DNA of 64,000 bases from Symsagittifera roscoffensis (Eukaryota > Xenacoelomorpha > Acoela > Convolutidae), in assembly GCF_963678635.1 (NCBI RefSeq), contig NC_087066.1, positions 8,151,954 through 8,215,953 of the forward strand, written 5' to 3'. The notes beneath the pieces are model-generated. The model made no database searches. It had not been told where the DNA came from and saw only the letters and a list, made by a program, of their open reading frames with translations. The position numbers and the translations under genes are program-made. Of the stretch, positions 55,401-64,000 are shown in pieces. The stretch's first letter is position 1. Every line of letters starts with the position of its first letter.

Positions 55401-56353
55401 TGTTTTTTCTTTTTTTTGTACTTTTGAATTTGAATGTTTTGTCAACAAAAAACTGATTTATTGATGAGACTTCCACAATTTTATAAAATTCCAGCATTTG
55501 ACGACATTTGAGAATTCCAGCGTTTTGGCATAAGCGCAGCAAAATGATCAGTTCACTTACTGTATGTTGTCTCCGAACTGTTTCTGAGCCAGACTTCCTC
55601 TACTCTCTTTGGAACTTGGCTTCTCTTGCTGCTGCGGCTGCTCCGCCCCTAGAAAACGCCTCGCTTTTTGTCATTTGACGACACCACACAAATCATCGAT
55701 TATAATCATAAAATCATATCCTGTTGTTTAGTTCTGCGAATCGCAGAAGATCATTCAAAGTCTGATAGGCGCGTCTGGGGATAGTATATTTCTATTACTT
55801 CCCACACTCTAGACTAAATTACTTTTTTTGAGCAGAGGTCTTTTTCTTTTTTTTTGCGACTCGCAGACGTTTATTTATGAGTGTAGAACCTTATGATGCC
55901 ACCAGCATTGAAGCCGCATTTGGTCAGGCTGTTGTAATTATATAAGAATTAACTTTCTGTTCATAAAAATATTTCCCGGTTCCAATTCGACAAATGACGG
56001 CGATATATCAGGTCATTTTAAGCCTAATAAATTTTAAAAGGCTCAGTATTTGTTATAAGATCAAGCAAATTAGGTTTAACTGGTGAATAACCAAGGCTGG
56101 CGAATGAAGACAAATTTTTTCACGGGTAAGAAAAGCAACACATGAACCTCTATTCGCCTCATTGCATAAAATTGCTGTTGTTCCCGTGGTTAAGACTAAC
56201 ATGCAATTTTTTGGTTACTTTTCAGGTCTGGTGTAATGTATTTGACCCTCAAGGTAAGTCTCAAACTATCTACCGTGATGCAAAGACTTAGCTAATGTAT
56301 ATGCCCTGCTCCCCTGGTTAGTATGAAGATCATCAAATAACTCACATCGCACA

Positions 56354-56396
<43 letters not shown>

Positions 56397-59300
56397 GCTG
56401 AGCAATTGTTGTTTGTTGTCCAAACATTCCCTGCTGAGGCTGTTGCTGTATAAGAGGGGGAGGAGGATACTGTGGCTGCATAGGAGGGGGAGGAGGATAC
56501 TGCTGTGACTGGAAACCCCCAGGACCGCCTGGCGAACCCACTTGACCCCAAGCTTGCTGCTGAAATAAAACAATTCATAGTGATAGTTTAAAATTTAACA
56601 CCAAAATAACATATTTCTTCATCGATTCTGGATTCTGAATAGCAAATAATTGAGCTAAAAGACTTTTAGGCAAATAATTTTTAAAACTATTTTGACTAAA
56701 AAAATGTTTCAGTGGATCTTACCGACTTGTTGATCATTATCACAAAATTTTATAAAGACAAGCCCTCCTAATTTTCCTGTTCCAGGGGCGAGCCCAAGAT
56801 TTTTTCAAATTGATGTTATCTAAGATTGCTTTTTTTGGATCTTTCTGCAAAAAAAATCTGCTCTTTTTGGCAGATTTTGCCAAAAAAATTGCATATTTAT
56901 GTTTTGCGCACCTCAAATCTTACGCCAAATCTTATTCACTAACTTTCGACAAATTTATTGTTCCGACGTTCGATACGAAAGTAACGGAATATTTGTGCTC
57001 GGGGTGGGTTTTTTTTCTTCAGACCAATTTCGACTTTTTAACTAGCCATTTTTGACAAATTTTTTAAATATCATTCGAAAGCTATTGTTGTCCTGAGTTT
57101 AAATTTGAAATGATATTTCACCTGTGATTATTTTTCGTAAAGTTATGAGAGTTTAAAGATTGCCATTTTGGACAATTTGGGACAATTAACGCGCGATATA
57201 TTTCGCGCTATTAAGGCGTAAGCGCATATTTAATCCGTCTTAGAAATCGTTCCAAATTGGTTGAAAGAAGCTTCTTTGTCATAATTGATTTATTACAATG
57301 AGCAAAATCTATTGTTTTGTACTTTATATGGCGTGTGGGGTGATGATTTTTATAGAAAAATATTCAAATTTAAGAAAAAAAGTTTTTCATTTTATTTTGT
57401 TTCATTTAATTCTTTTATGTTGTTTATGTTGTTACTGCTCCATAAACGTTTAAAGGCAGTCGGAACTCTCTGGGCTTCGCCCTGATACGAGCAGTCTTGT
57501 TTTATTCAGTAATTATTAATACAAAATGTCATAAGTAGTTAACAACATTCAGTTATAAGAAAAAATCTATTATCTTATCTATTCCAAACTTGTGAAATTA
57601 ACTATGTGGCATTAATTAGGATACGGCAAGCTTTAAGAAAATAATGAATTTAAGAAAAAAACCTTTAGTTGGACGAATAAACATCGAACGAAATCAAATT
57701 AATCATATCACGCTGTTAAGGATCCAAATAGGATTACAAAACGAGCTAAGGGCACTAATTGAGAAATACTGAAAAAAATAGAGGCAGTTTGGGGGGGGGG
57801 GGGGGGTTGCGGACGCCTCCCCTCAGGGATTCGACCCTCTGCCGACCCAAAGGGTCCCCCCTTTGATACTTTTTCAGAAATCCATTTTTGGCCGACCGAC
57901 CCTAAAATTTTTCTAAAGGCGCCAATATATACTAACTTTGAGGGGGAGCGCGCGCCAAAAAAACGCGATTTTTTTGTCAAAATTTTTCAAAAAGTGCCCA
58001 AAAACGGCTTTTTTGACTATTTTTTCAAAAATTTGCCTGCGGCGCAGAAAATTTAGCCAAAATAGGGGCAAAACAGTGCTTTGGGAGAGCTCGAAAAATG
58101 AATTTGATCGACCTAAAAAAAAAAAGGTCGTGAAAATTTTGGAATATTTTTTGAAAATCCGCCCCCCACGAGAAAATCCTAGATCCGCCCCTGTATGTAT
58201 GTATGTATGTATGTGAAGTTTTCAGTTTCTGAGAGGAATTTTTTCAGGAATTCGACAACTTGCTGAAGTAAGACACTGTCAATATTCGAGTCTACGTCGC
58301 ATTCTTCAGCCTCGTAACCTTCGTCAACTTCTGACGATAAGATGAACATCAGTTCTCTGGGACTTCCTGCTCTGTGAAGGCCGAAAATTCCGGACCCCTT
58401 CTGTCGTAGATGGAGAGATAATAGAAGTTGTCTTTTTTGAATGTTCCACGAGGCCATTTATGCGGTTATTGCTAGTTTTTTCGATGCGAAATTTTTTTGA
58501 CTTATCTGTTGGATCATTGGATCAGAACAGTTTAAATTGTAAAGTTTATACTCATCTAGTGGTAGCAGTAGCGGAATTAGTGGGGGCGATCTCTGCTTTC
58601 ATGGATTCGACCTTCTGCCGACCCAAAAGTTCCCCCTGTGCATTATTTTGAGATATCCATTTTTGGTGAATTATCCAAAAATTTTTCTTAATGCGCCTTT
58701 GGCGCCAATATATACTAAATTTTGAGGGGGGTGCCCCTATTTTGGCGCCAATATATACTAAATTTTGAGGGGGGTGCGACTTTTGGATCAACATTTTGGC
58801 CAGTTATTTCAAAACCTTGCTTGTGACGCTGAAAATTTGGTCAAAATGGGGTATTTACAAGGATTTGGAAGAACTCAGAAACTAAATTTGGTCGACCTAA
58901 AAAAAGGTCGACAAAATTTTCAATATTTGTTTGAAAATCACCCCCCTCGAGAAAAACCTAGATCCGCCCCTAAGTGGTAAAATGAATTGAGAGCGGACCC
59001 AGTAAAACTGCAACATGATTATAATCTTTTAAGAAGTCAATATGTTTAAGCCAAAGTGCAGAAACTTATTTTGTTTTTCAGAAGGAAGTTTCAAAAATCT
59101 GTCCTTGTAAAAAAAATTGTATAGGAGAAACCCCAAAATGAATTTGAATCCAATGGAACTGCATATTTCAAGTCAATTTTTTTGGTTACAAACAATAAGC
59201 CCGGCAATTGATGGTTTTCATTATTTGAAGAAGGTTGACGTTTAATTATTGGCCTGCTGTACTGCGATTTTCCCCATGGCAAAAAAATCAAACGACATCT

Positions 59301-62300
59301 GAATGATATGTGGCCATCACACAAACTCCGAGAGGAATATCATACCAAAAAATCCTGCATCAACCTCGTGAAGCATTTTCAGGGCGGCTCTTCTAAGGAC
59401 GCATGGGAGACAAAAATAGTTATTCATGAAAAAATGAGCATTCGATGTCTGCAGATCTTCATAAAAATTCTAGAAGTAAAGGCCACACTTTGTGGATTGT
59501 ACTTTCTGTTTTCTCTTCTAGTGCCTTGACCAAGCGTTTTAAAATGTTTTCATCTTTTGTTATATTTATTACGATTCTACGTTGAAAAACATGTTAAGAT
59601 AGAAAGACTTTTCAGGCAGGCACCTTGAATGACTAGTGGTGTTTCTTGGTTAGAGCAGTCTTTTTGGTTTACCTTTTTTTTCATTTTCGAGTTTTACAGA
59701 CATACCGAAGAAAAAGATAGCAACCAGAATTCCCCTAATCATTTTCATACTCGTTAGAAAAAGATTTAATTGGAGATTTTAATCAATTTGAATGAACAGA
59801 TAAAAAATAATAATTTGATAAAAAGATTGCTTTTTGTTTGGAATTATGGCAAGAAAATCAGTAAAACCAATAAATTTTCCTGAAACATGTTTCACAGTAA
59901 CATAAAGTTATAGGAGTTTATCTACCAATCTTGTAAGACCACTTTTGTTGGTTCTTACCATGGTTGCAAGAAAGTACCGATCGTACAGCTCTGTGGTTTG
60001 TGACAACTTCGAACTCCGAGCCGTATAAGTAACATTTGAAGTGGTCAATTTCGAAGTGATGCCAAAAAAACTTCAACTGTTTGTCGGTTATTTCGCCTTA
60101 TGAGAATTTATTAACCTGCTTGCAAACAATACCGTTCTTCAGCCATTCGCAAGAATATTTTCCAAGAAGAGAATAAACCATTCTGTGAGGCGTTTGTTTT
60201 TACATTTTTTTATACTTACGTCGAAGTGAATGTTTCCTTGAGCTTCTCACGATTTTTGATTCCAGCTTTTCAAAGGCGGTTATATGTTCAATTGACAAAA
60301 TAAGAGTAACTTTGTGTTTTAGAAGGAATCATAAAAGGCTTCCCAATGCTGTTTAAGTTGGACGAACTATCTAGATTGGTTTGCAGAACAGGAAAATAAT
60401 GAGTGAAGATCTTCTAAATTCAGAGCAAAAGAGATATTTTTGGTCGTGGTAATTGAAATACTCCTGGTTTTGATATTTCAAAACCCAATTTTTTGATCTC
60501 GTGTATGAAAATTTTCGGGCCAGTTTACTGTGAAATTCTGTTTGCCTGATTTCATTAAAACTCTCTCGACGATTTCTTTATAGAAGAAATTAAATTATCG
60601 TTCAATTAATCATTGATATAAAAAAGCTTATAATTTTTAATTTTTTTTGGAGTTTGTTAGGCATGGTTCTAAGCCCGTAAAAACCAGTTAAAACTCGGTA
60701 AGTGTCTTTTATTTTTCCGCCCAATATACTAAAATTACCGCGCTTCCTCGTAAAAATGTCCAATTTTTTGCTAGCTATATGCGGTTTTAGGATCCAAAAT
60801 TGCGAACCAGGCATCTCCAATTTCATTAATAGATGACTGCGCCATACCAAAAAAATTTATTGACTTATTAAAAAAGTTAAAACGTTAAGAACAGAAATGA
60901 AAAAAACCGTATGTTATGTCTAACTGAACGAGCAACATTGATTTGCTCACTCCGGTGGAGTTCACTGCAGAAACATCAAGGTCAAACATCACCCGTTCAA
61001 GTAATTAAATTGAGAATATTTATGACAATCACAACACGTTGTAAAACCATTTGAGCGCTAAGGGAGCACTACTGCTCTTATATAAGCCCCCATCTAAATC
61101 AAATCACTTTTGCTCATAGGTTGAATAGTTCAACGTTCATTGATCCTTTAAGAAAAAAAAGAAGCCCAAAGAAGAGGTCCCAAATTTGAGACGCTTACAT
61201 GTGTTTTGATTTTAAAAAACTCCTTTTTTCTTCATCGGTGAACTCTAGTACTAAATCAGCGCCCCTTTGGGTGGTCAGCAAGTTGAATCCATGAAAGAGG
61301 GGGAGTCAGTCCTTTTAATTCGCCACTGACCTGTCCCAGCACTCCTCCCATCATAGGGGGTCTAGGTTGACTCATGGGTAGATTATTAGTGGGGTACATC
61401 TGCTGCACGTTAGGGGGGACATCCGACTGGATTGCTAGAGCAGGAGGAAGGACCTCGTCGTCGTCATAGTAGTACTCATCATCGCCAGTACCCCCACCCA
61501 CGGCCCCACCAAAACCGGGTACAGCTGCCATCATGCCTATGAAAATCATTTAAACTGTTTGTATAGAATAACGTGGAGATGAAAATAAACTTCCGGTTAA
61601 TAACAACAAGTAATTTTAACATTAACCGAGCTCACGAGTAATTTTACAAATTAACCGAGCTCACGAGTACTTAGCCATACACATTTAAATGAAACACAAG
61701 AAATTGGGTTACTAATTAGGAAACAAATGAGCAATGCCCCATTATATAAGTATTGTATTACGGTTTACAGTTTAACATTCAATTACTACACGACATACCT
61801 GTCGGACCAGGGGGACGAGGAGGGGGCATTCCCATCATCGGAGACTGAATTGGGGGCCTAATGGGAGCAGGACTGGCTAGAGGGGGTTGAGATCCTAAGG
61901 TCAGGGGAGTTCGTCCTGCTTGCAAAGCAGCGTCTGAAAAAAAGTGCCATAAATATCAGTGAAAAGTATATATATTTTTCACAAGTCTTTGGTCTAAGAA
62001 AAACTTGATTTTTTTTTGTGAAAACACGTGAGCATTTTTAGGTATGTGTTCATACAATTAGCAAAGTAAGATGAAATGCATTGACTGACTTTCCTGTTGG
62101 AATTTCTGCAGAACTGCCTTCTCTGCTGTGTTTTCCTAGAAAAGCGAAAAAGGTTAATTTGACATGCGTTATTCTTCGGACGACCGAAAACGGGAAAACA
62201 TCGGATTCCAAGTCTGGAAATCAGCCGCAAATCCCAGCCTGGGTAGCAATGTTTCTCAACAATTTTTTGTTGCTATCAACTAACCGATTCTGCCCGTACT

Positions 62301-64000
62301 GACAAGAAATGGATTGCAATCGATTTTGTACAGATAGTATAGCAAAGAAATGAAAAAAATTGATTAGATTTGATTTAAGATCAATTTAGTTTGATATAAA
62401 ATGTAGTGTAAAAAAAATAATTTCAATTCGGTTCTTAATTGATCTAAATCAATTTTTTGTTTTTTTTTGTTTCATTTTTATCCAAAAATTAGTAACAATA
62501 AAATTTATTCAATTCTGTGTTTTTGTCTACATTTCTAGGCGATAATATCAACTTTTTTCTACCGTAAAAATCCATTTAATCCATTCTTAATCGAAATACG
62601 TGTATCTAGGCTGTCGTAAATCTCGTAAGTCTTACAATTTTATCGGTGTGAAAATTGACTCAAATCTTAAGTTTTTCAGCGTGATCTGATTTCCGATTGA
62701 AACGGAAACATAAAATTTGCAAAATGAATGGAAAAGTATTTGGAATAACTCGTATAACGTTTCAAGCATTGGAAATTAAAACGACTCTTCTCGTAAAATA
62801 AGAATGCTGAAATAACATTCACGAGAGATAACGAAGTTAAAAAATAACTTCTTACTTGCTCCGACAAATTGGGAGATTTCCAATTGAAGTATAAATAGAA
62901 ACTGAAAGCTACTGAGATTCATTCCAACAATTTTCTCTTCAACCACGCCAATCCTTCTCTCTAAAAATGCTATCCCTTCTCAGTCAGAATATCTCAAATC
63001 CAACCCTTAAAATAAATATCTGGTCTAAAGGCAACTAGCAGTAAATTAATACTAAATTCTTTTCTAATAAAATATTTTCCAGCGAATTTTAGATAGGACC
63101 CTAAATCACTAGCAAGCGTTTTGTCCGACGTACATAAGTATTGCTAAGTAATAAGTAGGGGTACTTTTTGAGATCACTTTAGGTTAAACAATTTATTTGT
63201 TGAAAAAGTGACCTTCAAGTCGTCGTCGTTGAAGGAGGTGCCCCCTGCTACCGACTGGTAGTACTCTGTCCTCAACATCTCTATGCCCCAATTCTCATCA
63301 TCTCCCCCCACTGAACTGCCCCCCAGTCTGAATGAATGGAACAATTGATAAGCAATTATGAATTACAAGGGTTATAAATTGTCTCTATCGGGTTAACTGA
63401 CGAACCAGTTCTGACATTTTTCAATGACTTTTATTGATATATACAAGATCAATTTTATTGTTTTCTATTAAAATTGTCAGATTTTTTCAATTTGGCTTGA
63501 CTGTATTCAGATATCAATATGCAAGTAGTGTTTACCTGTTTTCCCGCTTGTTCCCGCCTCTGAAGTTAAAAAAAAACGATTTTAGAATTAAATCACTTCA
63601 ACTCTTTTTAATTTTTGGAATTAAAGGTAAATTTTTAGTGTGCTTTTTGACAAACCTGACTTGGAAGCCCTTTCTGTCATCGTAAAAATCATCCGCAGTC
63701 GGGCTGGAAATTTAAACAAACGTATCAAATAAGAAATCATAACCTTTTTCTTAGCTTGAACTAACTGATTTTCTGAGCTCTCCCAAAGCAGTAAAAAGAC
63801 CCTATTATGGGTCAACATTCAACAAGTATATATTGGCGCCAAAGGCACCTTAAGAAAAATTTTAGGGCACGTCACCAAAAATGGATATCTCAAAAAAGTA
63901 CAAAGAGAAAAGGTCCGATCCCGCCCCCCCCCCCATCTTAAATCCGCCCCTGTTCGTTGGTATTGAAATCAAGACTAAAATAGAATATAAACTCACTCAG
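49408..64000 (-). CDS. Unidentified multi-exon host protein, 5' end cut by window
   Basis: Fourteen exon pieces on the minus strand are phase-consistent (about 616 residues visible): 64000-63997, 63703-63656, 63559-63536, 63327-63213, 62135-62090, 61933-61799, 61536-61331, 56559-56346, 55648-55561, 55333-55098, 52132-51957, 51208-50989, 50547-50435 and 49632-49408 (TAA at 49410-49408). The protein is low in complexity: an acidic DDEYYYDDDE stretch, proline repeats (YPPPPPMQPQYPPPPL), a polyQ run, a basic Ser/Lys region, and a C-terminus of about 190 residues rich in cysteine (SSCCGEIAL, NQCQCVFRGDV, HHCNISL). I recognise no family. The join 50989 to 50547 needs a GG donor; the normal GT one base away shifts frame and meets a stop at the last exon. 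Confidence 0.65.
56357..56397 (-). repeat. (CAA/CAG)n polyglutamine microsatellite, exonic
   Basis: A nearly pure CAA repeat on the minus strand encoding about 15 consecutive glutamines in the unidentified host gene; it is likely length-polymorphic. Confidence 0.85.
57820..58195. repeat. Dispersed repeat copy (ggcgccaatatatact family)
   Basis: Shares the family landmarks in order and ends gagaaaatcctagatccgcc followed by cctg, next to a (TATG)n run (58195-58214). A 15-17 base G run precedes it (57790-57806). It is intronic to the host gene. Confidence 0.65.
58218..58457 (-). other. Open frame of unknown nature inside a host intron
   Basis: The minus-strand frame begins MASWNIQKRQ and contains an acidic part (SEVDEGYEAEECDVDSN). 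It abuts the end of a dispersed repeat. The composition looks coding, but no splice sites fit the surrounding gene and I recognise no family. It could be a fragment of a retroelement or another gene. Confidence 0.25.
58585..58975. repeat. Dispersed repeat copy (ggcgccaatatatact family)
   Basis: Same landmarks as the neighbouring copy. The phrase ggcgccaatatatactaaattttgagggg occurs twice (58698 and 58743), so the copy has an internal duplication. It ends cctagatccgcccct. Confidence 0.6.
60602..60850 (-). pseudogene. Gypsy reverse-transcriptase fragment
   Basis: The minus strand reads GDAWFAILDPKTAYS, then KLDIFTRKRGNFSILGGKI and YRVLTGFYGLRTMPN, matching the region after the RT lead in Ty3/gypsy pol (fingers/palm, before YxDD). 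It has a frame break after KTAYS. The adjacent sequence 60900-61110 has a TCCGGTGGA palindrome and a TATA-like ttatataagc that might be an LTR remnant, but I could not pair it with a second copy. It lies in an intron of the host gene. Confidence 0.65.
63762..63955. repeat. Dispersed repeat copy (ggcgccaatatatact family), inverted
   Basis: Contains the inverse landmarks tttctgagctctcccaaagc, agtatatattggcgcc and atggatatctcaaaa, ending in ccgcccctg. A partial copy in a host intron. Confidence 0.55.

Noticed and set aside
59230-59520. Plus-strand open frame reading DFPHGKKIKRHLNDMWPSHK and onward
   Set aside because: It looks coding over about 75 residues, but I could match no domain, start or splice sites. 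Not supported as a gene.
60850-61110. ATGGCGCAGTC next to the RT fragment, the same 11 bases as the putative gag start of the full gypsy element
   Set aside because: In the RT fragment these bases encode the normal GAQ-type residues before the RT motif, so the match to the gag start is most likely chance, not an internally deleted element.
1-64000. CRISPR array or bacterial operon
   Set aside because: The regular repeats seen are direct minisatellites without spacers, and the genes have spliceosomal introns; nothing prokaryotic is present.

Overview
The window is eukaryotic (metazoan): AT-rich DNA with spliced genes, long introns and many transposable elements. Three introns are best explained by G[A/G]-AG rather than GT-AG boundaries. 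Such introns are frequent in appendicularian tunicates (Oikopleura and relatives), so a larvacean-like host is a reasonable but unproven guess.

The centrepiece is a complete Polinton/Maverick at 16818-35065 (18,248 bp). It has inverted terminal repeats of about 215 bp starting 5'-AG and a perfect 6-bp target duplication (aaggtg at 16812-16817 and 35066-35071). Left to right it encodes three proteins near the left end (the second unrecognised, the third resembling a DEDD exonuclease), a small membrane protein, a packaging ATPase, a small basic protein, a polyprotein-like protein that overlaps the integrase, the integrase (broken by a one-base frame change before its C-terminal domain), the minor capsid (penton) protein, a basic virion-type protein, the major capsid protein and an adenain-like protease. 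After these comes a 3.7-kb module bounded by 103-bp inverted repeats, then a three-exon protein-primed DNA polymerase B. The module carries a gene with an HUH-nuclease-like motif and a PC4-like gene on the minus strand, and an unknown gene with a nuclear localisation signal on the plus strand. Together these make a virus-like element able in principle to replicate, integrate and package, except for the integrase frame break.

The Polinton sits inside intron 1 of a host gene on the plus strand: exon 1 is at 15136-15448 and exons 2-5 are at 36982-38985. The gene encodes a secreted trypsin-fold protein in which all three catalytic-triad residues are replaced (a pseudoprotease). A tandem paralogue lies at 6774-9551 (exons 2-5; its exon 1 was not found).

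Other mobile DNA: a decayed plus-strand Ty3/gypsy element at the left end (1 to about 3545); a decayed minus-strand Ty3/gypsy element with both 214-bp LTRs (39202-45741), inserted in a minisatellite; a gypsy reverse-transcriptase fragment near 60.6 kb; a nearly palindromic Tc1/mariner-type element (5582-6315); two tRNA-like SINE heads; and a dispersed repeat family containing ggcgccaatatatact.

The right quarter (49408-64000, minus strand) is one multi-exon host gene, cut at its 5' end by the window edge. It encodes a low-complexity Pro/Gln-rich protein with a polyQ tract and a cysteine-rich C-terminus; I do not recognise the family. Stretches not listed (about 9.6-15.1 kb and 45.8-49.3 kb) hold AT-rich sequence in which I see no gene.
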